Below, one piece after another: positions 5,705 through 12,678 of a DNA stretch of 16,597 nt. The stretch is from the NCBI GenBank assembly GCA_963631415.1, contig CAVGQS010000045.1, positions 1 to 16,597 on the forward strand. The letters are read 5' to 3'. The stretch's first letter is position 1; each line of letters begins with the position of its first letter. The position numbers and the translations under genes are program-made. A model generated the notes under the pieces. That model saw only the letters and a program-made list of their open reading frames with translations. It made no database searches and was not told the origin of the DNA. Source of the DNA: UBA6382 sp963631415 (GTDB taxonomy: Bacteria; Bacteroidota; Bacteroidia; Bacteroidales; Bacteroidaceae).

Positions 5705-8011
5705 TTATGACTTCTTGGTGCGCTTCTTGCGCGGCGCGGTCTTGGGTGCTTTTTCTATCACCTCGCGGCACTGCTCTGCCGTGATGGCATTGGGGTCGGC
5801 AGCGAGTTCCTTGGGCAGGCGGTAGTTGCGGCCCTCAAAGGTGATGTAGGGGCCGTAGCGTCCGTTGAGCACCTCTATGCCGCCGTCGAAGGAGTGGATG
5901 ACGCGCTTCTTCTCCGCCTCTGCCTTCTGCTCCAGCAGCTGGCGGGCCTCGTCGAGGGTGATGGTCATCACGTCGAACTCTTTGGGTATGGTAACATACT
6001 GCTTGTTGTAGCCCACGTAGGGTCCGAAGCGGCTGATGTTGGCCACCACGTCGCCGTTCTCCAGGTGTCCGAGCACGCGCGGCAGCTTGAACAAGTCGAG
6101 AGCCTCCTCAAGGGTGATGGTGTCGAGGCTCTGGCCGTCGCGCAGCTGTGCAAACTGCGGCTTCTCGTCGTCGGTGGACAGGCCCAGCTGAGCCACGGGG
6201 CCGTAGCGTCCTATCTTGACGCTGACCATGCGGCCCGTCTTGGGGTCGGTGCCCAGCTGGCGCTCGCCCACGCGCAGCTCTGTCTGCTGCTCAGTGGCTT
6301 GAGCGACCATGGGCGTGAGGTTTTTGTAGAACTGCTTGGTCAGCTTGTTCCAGTCCTTCTTGCCGGCAGCCACCGTGTCGAAGTCTTTCTCCACTCGTGC
6401 GGTGAAGTCCAGGTCGAGGATGCTGGGGAAGCACTCTACGAGGTAGTCGTTGACAATCTTGCCTGTGTCGGTGGGGAAGAGCTTGCCCTTCTCGGCTCCG
6501 GTGGTATCCTCCTTCTGCACGGTGTCGACACCGGTGCGGGTCAGTTCCATGTATGTATAGGTGCGCTTGGTGCCCTCGCGGTTGCCTTTTTCGACATATC
6601 CGCGCTGCTGTATGGTGCTTATGGTAGAGCTGTAGGTAGAGGGGCGGCCTATGCCGAGCTCCTCCATCTTCTTGACGAGCGAGCCCTCGCTGAATCTGGC
6701 GGGCCGCTGGCTGAAGCGCTGGGTGGCGCTTATCTTGGAGGAGGTCACCGCCTCGCCCTTCTTGAACTTGGGCAGGCGCTGCTCGGAGTCTTTCGACTCT
6801 TCGTCGGCCGACTCGTGGTAGACGCAGGTGTAGCCGTTGAACGTCATCACCTCGCCCTCAGCCACAAACTTCTCGTCGAGGCCTTCGGCGCCGATGGTCA
6901 CCACTGTCTTCTCAAACTTGGCGTCGGCCATCTGCGACGCCAGGGTGCGCAGAAGAATGAGGCGGTAGAGGCGCTTCTCCTGCTGAGTGCCCTCTATCTC
7001 GAGTTGGTCCATCTGGGTGGGGCGAATGGCCTCGTGAGCCTCTTGGGCTCCCTTGGCCTTGGTGTGGAAGTTGCGCGCCTTGTAGTATTGCTCGCCATAC
7101 TGCTTCAGCACCATCTGCTTGGCGGCGCCAAGGCACAGGGTGCTCAGGTTGAGCGAGTCGGTACGCATATAGGTGATGAAGCCCTTCTCGTAGAGCCCCT
7201 GGGCTATGCGCATGGTCTGGCTGACGGAATAGCCCAGCTTGCGCGAAGCCTCCTGCTGCAGCGTGGAGGTCATAAACGGAGGGGCGGGCGAGCGCTTGGT
7301 CGGCTTTTTCTCGAGGTTCTCAACGGTGAAGACGGCGTTGCGGCACTTTTCCAGGAAGGCCTTGGCATCCTCAGCCGTGTCGAAGCGCTTGTTGAGGTCA
7401 GCCTTGACGGTGGTGCCGTCCTTGTCAAACAGGGCGCTGACCACATAGGCGGTCTTGGGCACGAAGTTCTCTATCTCGCGCTCGCGCTCCACCACGAGCC
7501 TCACCACCACGCTCTGCACGCGGCCAGCCGAGAGGCCCGGCTTGATCTTGCGCCAGAGCACCGGCGACAGCTCGAAGCCCACGATGCGGTCAAACACGCG
7601 GCGCGCCTGCTGGGCGTTGACCAGATTGCGGTCTATGTGGCGCGGGGTGGCAATGGCCTTGAGCAGCGCGGACTGCGTTATCTCGTGAAATACTATGCGG
7701 TTGGTTGTGTCGACGTCGAGGCCCAGCACTTCGGCCAGGTGCCACGCTATGGCTTCTCCCTCGCGGTCTTCATCCGAGGCGAGCCACACCTTGTCGGCCT
7801 TCTTGGCTTCGGAGCGGAGGCTCTTGACCAGGCTCTGCTTGTCGGCGGGAATGACATATTCGGGCATCAGCGTCTTGGTGTCGATGCTGAACGACCGCGT
7901 CTTGAGGTCGCGAATGTGGCCGTAGCTCGACATCACCTTGTAGTCCGGTCCCAGATATTTGCCCACTGACTTCACCTTGGCGGGCGACTCCACTATAACA
8001 AGATTTTTCAT
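5705..8011 (-). CDS. topA: DNA topoisomerase I (type IA)
   Basis: The 768-residue enzyme relaxes negative supercoils through a 5'-phosphotyrosine intermediate. The Toprim domain starts at residue 1, with E8 in VIVESPAK and the acidic cluster SDEDREGE (D80, E81, D82). QSVVVRLV follows at about 166, and the catalytic tyrosine is Y281 in GFITYMRTDS. The C-terminus has no Cys4 zinc ribbons. Instead it has at least three Toprim C-terminal repeats marked by GRYGPV, SRFGPY and GRYGPY, and a Lys/Arg-rich tail (last 13 residues). This zinc-free architecture is usual outside the Proteobacteria. It heads a leftward series with aroK, speA and argB. A -7 element (8089-8096) and a palindrome (8056-8070) lie in the leader. 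Confidence 0.97.
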   Translation of the reverse strand: MKNLVIVESPAKVKSVGKYLGPDYKVMSSYGHIRDLKTRSFSIDTKTLMPEYVIPADKQSLVKSLRSEAKKADKVWLASDEDREGEAIAWHLAEVLGLDVDTTNRIVFHEITQSALLKAIATPRHIDRNLVNAQQARRVFDRIVGFELSPVLWRKIKPGLSAGRVQSVVVRLVVEREREIENFVPKTAYVVSALFDKDGTTVKADLNKRFDTAEDAKAFLEKCRNAVFTVENLEKKPTKRSPAPPFMTSTLQQEASRKLGYSVSQTMRIAQGLYEKGFITYMRTDSLNLSTLCLGAAKQMVLKQYGEQYYKARNFHTKAKGAQEAHEAIRPTQMDQLEIEGTQQEKRLYRLILLRTLASQMADAKFEKTVVTIGAEGLDEKFVAEGEVMTFNGYTCVYHESADEESKDSEQRLPKFKKGEAVTSSKISATQRFSQRPARFSEGSLVKKMEELGIGRPSTYSSTISTIQQRGYVEKGNREGTKRTYTYMELTRTGVDTVQKEDTTGAEKGKLFPTDTGKIVNDYLVECFPSILDLDFTARVEKDFDTVAAGKKDWNKLTKQFYKNLTPMVAQATEQQTELRVGERQLGTDPKTGRMVSVKIGRYGPVAQLGLSTDDEKPQFAQLRDGQSLDTITLEEALDLFKLPRVLGHLENGDVVANISRFGPYVGYNKQYVTIPKEFDVMTITLDEARQLLEQKAEAEKKRVIHSFDGGIEVLNGRYGPYITFEGRNYRLPKELAADPNAITAEQCREVIEKAPKTAPRKKRTKKS

Positions 8012-8055
8012 CGCTAATATGGTTTCTCTGTTCTATAGTTACGCGCATTTCCCTA

Positions 8056-8070
8056 CCTTATTATATAAGG
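8056..8070. promoter_or_regulatory. 15-bp palindrome in the topA leader
   Basis: CCTTAT-TAT-ATAAGG is a perfect 6+6 inverted repeat, 45-59 bases upstream of the topA start and just downstream of the predicted transcription start. It is placed as an operator or a supercoiling-sensitive melting site might be. No regulator is recognised. Confidence 0.4.
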
Positions 8071-8088
8071 AGCAGAAAAATTGCGCGG

Positions 8089-8096
8089 CAAAAGTA
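8089..8096 (-). promoter_or_regulatory. Bacteroidetes-type -7 element for topA
   Basis: The minus strand reads TACTTTTG, a perfect match to TAnnTTTG, 78 bases upstream of the topA ATG. A TTTG -33 box is not found at the usual 19-21 base spacing; the nearest is about 32 bases away. Transcription would start near 8082. Confidence 0.5.
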
Positions 8097-8157
8097 AGCA
8101 AATTTCTTCAACCCGCATACCATTGGACCAAAGAAATAACAAAGCGCCGGATAATAA

Positions 8158-8218
8158 CCGCCCCCGCCCCCGCCACGCGGAACCCGCTGATAACGTGCTC
8201 CGAGCACCCTTTTTTTTG
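8158..8218. other. C-run tract and small hairpin in the topA/PAP2 spacer
   Basis: The 363-base spacer between topA and the PAP2 gene has no supported gene. At 8158-8174 the minus strand (the topA coding strand) reads GGCGGGGGCGGGGGCGG, a G-rich run that could fold as a two-tetrad quadruplex. At 8195-8207 GTGCTCCGAGCAC is self-complementary and is followed on the plus strand by CC and eight T, a terminator-like shape with no known plus-strand gene upstream. Confidence 0.4.
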
Positions 8219-8273
8219 GGTAAAGCGAGGCCCTGGAATGAAGCGGGGTATGAGCGAGGCGGTTGGATGGCAA

Positions 8274-8320
8274 GAAAAAACCGCACGCCACACAGCGGGT
8301 CTTGGGCTGGTGGCGTGCGT
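8274..8320 (-). terminator. Rho-independent terminator of the deacylase-PAP2 unit
   Basis: A 10-bp stem (8282-8291 with 8310-8319) has an 18-base loop that can itself pair (CAGC with GCTG). On the minus strand a run of six T follows (complement of 8275-8280). It lies about 55 bases after the PAP2 stop codon. Confidence 0.8.
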
Positions 8321-8334
8321 AACGGTATGGTGTG

Positions 8335-8364
8335 CATAGGGGGCTGCGCAGTGGCGCCCCTATG
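8335..8364 (-). other. Hairpin directly after the PAP2 stop codon
   Basis: CATAGGGG (8335-8342) pairs with CCCCTATG (8357-8364), and the interior is also GC-rich. It sits 10 bases past the PAP2 stop and just ahead of the T-tract terminator. It lacks a T-tract, so it may protect the mRNA 3' end rather than terminate. Confidence 0.55.
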
Positions 8365-8374
8365 GGTTGTGCTT

Positions 8375-9397
8375 TTAGTGGCAGCGGCGGTGATGATGGT
8401 GCTGGTGGCCGTAGCGGTGCAGCGCGTCGAAGCCCTTGGGGCGGTGGAAGAAGGTGGTGGCGTAGAGCTTGTTGGCGATGAAGATGAACAGGGCTGCCGA
8501 CACGAAGCCGCCAATCACGTCGATGGCGTAGTGGGCGCCGATGTAGACGGTGGAGAGGCACAAGATGAGCCAGAAGGGCGCCATCACCATGCCCCAGCTC
8601 TTCTTGAGCTTCATCATGAGATAGAGTATCACCGTCGACGCCCCGACGTGGCTGCTGGGGAAGGCGGCGATGGGCTTCTCGCTGCCCTGCGCCATGTGGA
8701 CGAGGTAGCTGAAGGGACCCGTCACCTGGCTCATGTGGTTGAGCGAGGCGTGGCTGCCAAACCAGTTGCCTACAGCGGGAAACACGCCGTGGGCGGCGTC
8801 AACGCCGGGACAGCTGAAGTAGAACTGCGGGCCGGCGGAGTTGTAGAGCAGGAAGACTACGTAGTACATGAAGAACGAGGCCATCAGCACGAAGGTGGTC
8901 TTGTCGAAGCGGCGCGGCCTCCTGACGATGACCAGCAGCACTATGGCGGCTATCATGAGGTAGTAGGAGAAGTAGCCCATGTTGAAGAGCTCGTTCCAGA
9001 ACGTGCCGCTCAGCGCCCGGCTGAACTCCAGCGAGGGCTGGCAGCCGAAGATGGCCTGGTCGGCCATGGCGAGGGTGTGGTCCTGGCTGGGCATCAGAGC
9101 CGCCAGGTTGTAGATGTCGGGATACCAAAACGCCAGCAGGGCTATCTGGAAGACCACCCTCAGCTGGTAGGTGGCGTGGCACGGACACTGGCGGTAGAGC
9201 CACACGAGCACCGCGGTGGCGGCTATGATGATCAGTCGGCTGGTGACAATGCTGGTCAGGACCGCGCTGTCGAGGTCGGAGCAGAAGACTGCGGTGAGGG
9301 CAAGGGTGATGCCAATGTAGATGGCGGCAGCTTTCTCCACGCCGTTGAGTCCCGGCATGGGGCGCTGGTCGCAGCTAAAGTAGTTTCTTAGTGTCAT
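8375..9397 (-). CDS. Integral membrane PAP2-superfamily enzyme, Aur1/inositolphosphotransferase-like
   Basis: This 340-residue polytopic membrane protein has hydrophobic segments near 22-40, 50-67, 80-100, 143-158, 167-186, 248-263, 266-287 and 290-310. The catalytic motifs are AAFPSSHVG (His250) and YIGAHYAIDVIGG (His289, Asp293). The classical PAP2 motif 1 (KxxxxxxRP) is not evident. Together with the SAGPQFYF segment at 187-194 this points to the PAP2_3/Aur1 branch, whose members move or remove phospho-headgroups on lipids such as inositol phosphoceramide. The substrate here could be an inositol or sphingolipid, or undecaprenyl or phosphatidate phosphate; the sequence does not decide. The C-terminus is a basic His-rich tail (HRYGHQHHHHRRCH). 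It follows the deacylase gene after 56 bases and ends in hairpins with a T-tract, so the two probably share a transcript. Confidence 0.8.
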   Translation of the reverse strand: MTLRNYFSCDQRPMPGLNGVEKAAAIYIGITLALTAVFCSDLDSAVLTSIVTSRLIIIAATAVLVWLYRQCPCHATYQLRVVFQIALLAFWYPDIYNLAALMPSQDHTLAMADQAIFGCQPSLEFSRALSGTFWNELFNMGYFSYYLMIAAIVLLVIVRRPRRFDKTTFVLMASFFMYYVVFLLYNSAGPQFYFSCPGVDAAHGVFPAVGNWFGSHASLNHMSQVTGPFSYLVHMAQGSEKPIAAFPSSHVGASTVILYLMMKLKKSWGMVMAPFWLILCLSTVYIGAHYAIDVIGGFVSAALFIFIANKLYATTFFHRPKGFDALHRYGHQHHHHRRCH

Positions 9398-9453
9398 TAA
9401 TCAGTTTTTGTGTGTTTCTTGTGCATGGTTGGGCAACAAGGGCCAGTGGCGGC

Positions 9454-10155
9454 CTACATGTTGCGGAGCATGGCAACGAGCTGCTTCATGCCCTCGGTGG
9501 CACCCGCCTTGATGTGGGTCACGCTGACTCCGTGGGGCGTCTTCACGTCCTTGGGGTCGATAAGGTAGACGGGAGTGCCTGCCGGGGCGTAGTCTATGAG
9601 TCCGGCAGCGGGATATACGTTGAGCGAGGTGCCTATGATGACGAAGATGTCGGTCTGCGCCACCTTGTCGGCAGCGGCTGAAATCATGGGCACGGCCTCC
9701 TCAAAGAAGACAATGTAGGGTCTCAGCAGCGAGCCGTCGCCAGCCCGCTCGCCGGGCTTGACGCAGCAGTCGTCTGCGCTGAGCATCTTCCAGTAGCGCG
9801 GGTTCTCCACGTCGGCCGACGAGCACACCTTCTTCAGTTCGCCGTGGAGGTGTATGACGTCGGTAGAGCCAGCCCGCTCGTGCAGGTCGTCGATGTTTTG
9901 GGTCACGATGCTCACGCTGAAGTCGTTCTCCAGCTCTGCCAGCAGTCTGTGGGCTCCGCAGGGCTGGGTCTGGAAGAGCTGCTTGCGCCGCTCGTTGTAG
10001 AAGCGGTTGACCAGTTCGGGGTCGTTGAGCCACCCCGTGTGGCTCGCCACCTGCATCACGGGATACTGCTCCCACAGCCCGCCTGAGTCGCGGAAGGTGG
10101 AGATGCCGCTCTCGGCACTGATGCCGGCGCCTGTCAATACTGTCAGTTTCTTCAT
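9454..10155 (-). CDS. cobB: Sir2-family NAD-dependent protein deacylase, class III-like
   Basis: The protein has 233 residues, the size of bacterial CobB. It removes acyl groups from lysines using NAD, giving nicotinamide and O-acyl-ADP-ribose. Visible are TGAGISAESGISTFR (NAD binding, 8-22), TQNIDDLHERAG (85-96), the catalytic His104 in HLHGEL, and the IIGTSLNVYPAAG loop. Y53 and R56 in FYNERR form the YxxR pair that in CobB and SIRT5 recognises succinyl or malonyl lysine. The usual four-cysteine zinc site is not intact: only C111 and the adjacent C130-C131 remain, so structural zinc is doubtful. It is the first gene of a two-gene unit with the PAP2 enzyme and diverges from rnr. The family call is firm; acyl preference is inferred. 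Confidence 0.93.
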   Translation of the reverse strand: MKKLTVLTGAGISAESGISTFRDSGGLWEQYPVMQVASHTGWLNDPELVNRFYNERRKQLFQTQPCGAHRLLAELENDFSVSIVTQNIDDLHERAGSTDVIHLHGELKKVCSSADVENPRYWKMLSADDCCVKPGERAGDGSLLRPYIVFFEEAVPMISAAADKVAQTDIFVIIGTSLNVYPAAGLIDYAPAGTPVYLIDPKDVKTPHGVSVTHIKAGATEGMKQLVAMLRNM

Positions 10156-10213
10156 CGTTGCGTGCTCTCCGGCTTGTGGCGCGGGGAGCGAAAGGGAGAG
10201 TTTCGGTTAAATT

Positions 10214-10282
10214 TATGCAAAGGTATGAACTTTTCACTAATGCTATGGGGTTTGTTCACGAGAAAATTTGTTCCTTTGCATA
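10214..10282. promoter_or_regulatory. Divergent promoter region with symmetric 10-bp inverted repeat
   Basis: TATGCAAAGG (10214-10223) and its exact reverse complement CCTTTGCATA (10273-10282) are separated by 49 bases in the spacer between the deacylase and rnr. On the minus strand the left arm forms TACCTTTG (10218-10225), a perfect TAnnTTTG -7 element for the deacylase. On the plus strand the right arm forms TTCCTTTG (10271-10278), one base off, for rnr. A TTTG at 10251-10254 may serve as the rnr -33, although the spacing (16) is short. The symmetry places each gene start about 35-60 bases downstream of its element. Confidence 0.6.
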
Positions 10283-10316
10283 GACACATTATTAATATAA
10301 GAAGAGAAGAATTGCT

Positions 10317-12557
10317 ATGGGGAAGAAAACTAACTATCAGAGCCGCAAGAACAAGAGGGAACTGGCCAACACGCTGATGGACTTTTTCCTTGCCAACCCC
10401 GACGCCGAGTTTGGCAGGACGGAACTCTACAACAAGTTCGGGCTCAAGAGCCACCCCTCGCGAGTGGTGATGGTCGACATACTTGAAGACCTCGTGATGT
10501 GCGGCTACCTGTCGCAGGGCGCCACGGGAGCCTACTCGCTCCGCGCGCGCCACGACGTGAGGGAGGGCACCGTCACCCGCCGCGGCAAGGAATACTCCTT
10601 CCTGCCCGACGGCGAGGAGACACCCATATACCTCGACGAGCGCAACAGCGCCGGAGCCCTCAACGGCGACCGCGTCACCGCCACCATCGCGCCGCGCCGC
10701 CGCGGCAACGGCCAGGAGGCGCTCGTGACCGCCGTCATCAAGCGGGCCAAGGACACCTTTGTGGGCGTGCTGTCGGTAGACAAGCACTTCGCCTTCCTTG
10801 AGACCACCGACAAGTATCTGCCCTACGACATCTTCATACCCAAGGCCAACATCGGCACGGCGCGCAACGGCGACAAAGTGGTCGCCAAAGTGGTGGAGTG
10901 GCCCTCCAGAAACAACCGCTCGCCGGTGGGCGAGATAGTCGACGTGCTGGGTGCCACCGGCGACAACACCGTAGAGATGCACGCCATACTGGCTGAGTTC
11001 GGACTGCCCTATTCCTATCCCGAAAACCTCTCGCAGCTGGCCAACAAGATTCCCGACGCCATTCCGCAGAAGGAGCTCAAGGAGCGCGAGGACTTCCGCC
11101 CCGTGACCACCTTCACCATCGACCCGCGCGACGCCAAGGACTTCGACGACGCCCTCTCCATGCGCCGCCTCGACGACGGACAGTGGGAGGTGGGCGTCCA
11201 CATCGCCGACGTCACCTACTACATCAAGGAAGGCTCGCCCCTGGACGAAGAGGCCTACAACCGCGCCACCAGCGTCTACCTCGTAGACCGCACCATACCC
11301 ATGCTGCCCGAGCGGCTCTGCAACTACATCTGCTCGCTGCGCCCCAACGAGGAGAAACTGGCCTACAGCGTCATTTTCAATATGAACGACAACGCCGAGG
11401 TGACCGACTGGCACATCGCCCGCACCGTCATCAAGAGCGACCGCCGCTTTGTCTACGAGGAGGTGCAGACCATACTTGAACAAAACGGCGAGGCATCGCC
11501 CGAAGACCTCTCCAAACCCGGCAACCACCCCGCCCGCGTCAAGTCGCCCGACGGCAAACCCGTGGGCGACTACGCCGCCGAACTGATAGCCCTCAACCGG
11601 CTCGCCAAGCGGCTCAGGGAACAGCGCACCAAGAACGGAGCCATAGAGTTTGAGCGCGAAGAGGTGCGGTTTGAGCTCGACGACAAGGGACACCCCGTCA
11701 GCACCTACATCAAGGTGTCGCAAGACGCCCACAAACTGGTCGAGGAGTTTATGCTGCTCGCCAACCGCTACGTGGCGCAGAAGATAGGCATGGTGCCAGC
11801 AGGCACCAAGGCCAAGGTCTTCCCCTACCGCATCCACGACGTGCCCGACCCAGAAAAGTTGTCCAAACTGTCGGGCTATGTGGCGCGCTTCGGCTACCGC
11901 CTCGACGCCTCGGGCTCGCGCAAGCAGGTGTCGCGCGACATCAACGCCATGCTCGCCAAGGCACAGGGCACCAAGGAGAAGGAACTGATAGAGGAGGTCA
12001 CGCTGCGCTCCATGATGAAGGCGCGCTACAGCACCCACAACATCGGCCACTACGGACTGATGTTCAAATACTACACCCACTTCACCTCGCCCATACGCCG
12101 CTATCCCGACCAGATGGTCCACCGCCTGCTCACGCGCTACCTGGCGGGCGGACGCAGCGTCAACAAGCTCAAGTGTGAGGAGCAGTGCGAGCACTCCAGC
12201 GCCATGGAGCAGCTCGCCGCCAACGCCGAGCGCGCCTCCATCAAGTACAAGCAGGTGGAGTTCCTCGCCGACAAGATAGGACAGGAGTTCGACGGCAAGG
12301 TGAGCGGAGCCTCAGACTTCGGGCTCTTCGTGGAACTGACCGAGTCGAAGTGCGAAGGGGCAGTGCCCATGCGCACGCTCCGCGACGACTACTACAGCTT
12401 CGACGAGCGGGCGCTCTGCCTGCGCGGCCGCCGCACCCACCGCACCATCAGCCTGGGCGACCCCGTCAGGGTCAGGGTGGCGAGCGCCAACCTCGAGAAG
12501 CGACAGCTCGACTTCGAACTGCTTGAGGTGAAAGGCCACAAGCGCAGAAGGCAATAA
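10317..12557 (+). CDS. rnr: Ribonuclease R
   Basis: This 746-residue processive 3'-to-5' exoribonuclease degrades structured RNA. In order it has a basic N-terminus with a winged-helix segment (about 1-75), two cold-shock domains (about 80-230), the RNB catalytic domain, and a C-terminal S1 domain (about 650-740) with a basic KGHKRRRQ end. The catalytic aspartates are in TIDPRDAKDFDDA (D269, D275, D277, D278), with the D-x5-D-x-DD spacing of RNase II/R. HYGLMFKYYTHFTSPIRRYPD carries the conserved arginines late in RNB. It is shorter than E. coli RNase R (813), as usual in Bacteroidetes. It is a single-gene unit, divergent from the deacylase and convergent with GH97. No Shine-Dalgarno is evident; the leader is A-rich. 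Confidence 0.97.
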   Translation: MGKKTNYQSRKNKRELANTLMDFFLANPDAEFGRTELYNKFGLKSHPSRVVMVDILEDLVMCGYLSQGATGAYSLRARHDVREGTVTRRGKEYSFLPDGEETPIYLDERNSAGALNGDRVTATIAPRRRGNGQEALVTAVIKRAKDTFVGVLSVDKHFAFLETTDKYLPYDIFIPKANIGTARNGDKVVAKVVEWPSRNNRSPVGEIVDVLGATGDNTVEMHAILAEFGLPYSYPENLSQLANKIPDAIPQKELKEREDFRPVTTFTIDPRDAKDFDDALSMRRLDDGQWEVGVHIADVTYYIKEGSPLDEEAYNRATSVYLVDRTIPMLPERLCNYICSLRPNEEKLAYSVIFNMNDNAEVTDWHIARTVIKSDRRFVYEEVQTILEQNGEASPEDLSKPGNHPARVKSPDGKPVGDYAAELIALNRLAKRLREQRTKNGAIEFEREEVRFELDDKGHPVSTYIKVSQDAHKLVEEFMLLANRYVAQKIGMVPAGTKAKVFPYRIHDVPDPEKLSKLSGYVARFGYRLDASGSRKQVSRDINAMLAKAQGTKEKELIEEVTLRSMMKARYSTHNIGHYGLMFKYYTHFTSPIRRYPDQMVHRLLTRYLAGGRSVNKLKCEEQCEHSSAMEQLAANAERASIKYKQVEFLADKIGQEFDGKVSGASDFGLFVELTESKCEGAVPMRTLRDDYYSFDERALCLRGRRTHRTISLGDPVRVRVASANLEKRQLDFELLEVKGHKRRRQ

Positions 12558-12582
12558 CCCCTTGCCAATAGTCCCATAAACA

Positions 12583-12628
12583 AAAAAAGCGGCAGAATCT
12601 TCACGATGCAAGATTCTGCCGCTTTTTT
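12583..12628. terminator. Bidirectional terminator between rnr and the GH97 gene
   Basis: A perfect 19-bp stem (12583-12601 with 12610-12628) encloses an 8-base loop. The outer six pairs are A:T, so both strands end in a T run after a GC-rich stem. It lies 25 bases past the rnr stop and about 50 bases past the GH97 stop, ending both convergent genes. Confidence 0.93.
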
Positions 12629-12678
12629 GTTTGCCTATGGCTGAGGCTCAGCCGCGCTGGGGCGATGCTGAGCCTTGC

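Noticed and set aside
5894..7969. Plus-strand frame of 691 codons opposite topA
   Set aside because: Shadow frame of a GC-rich gene, with biased Leu/Gly/His composition and no motifs.
8160..8215. Possible tRNA-like fold near the G/C-rich tract
   Set aside because: No acceptor stem pairing, no T-loop GTTCRANNC signature and no anticodon arm could be assembled.
8053..8561. Several overlapping frames in the spacer between topA and PAP2
   Set aside because: They run over hairpins and the PAP2 3' end, are Pro/Arg/Ser-rich and resemble nothing known.
10152..12194. Minus-strand frame of 680 codons opposite rnr
   Set aside because: Shadow of rnr: it runs through the divergent promoter region and into the deacylase start.
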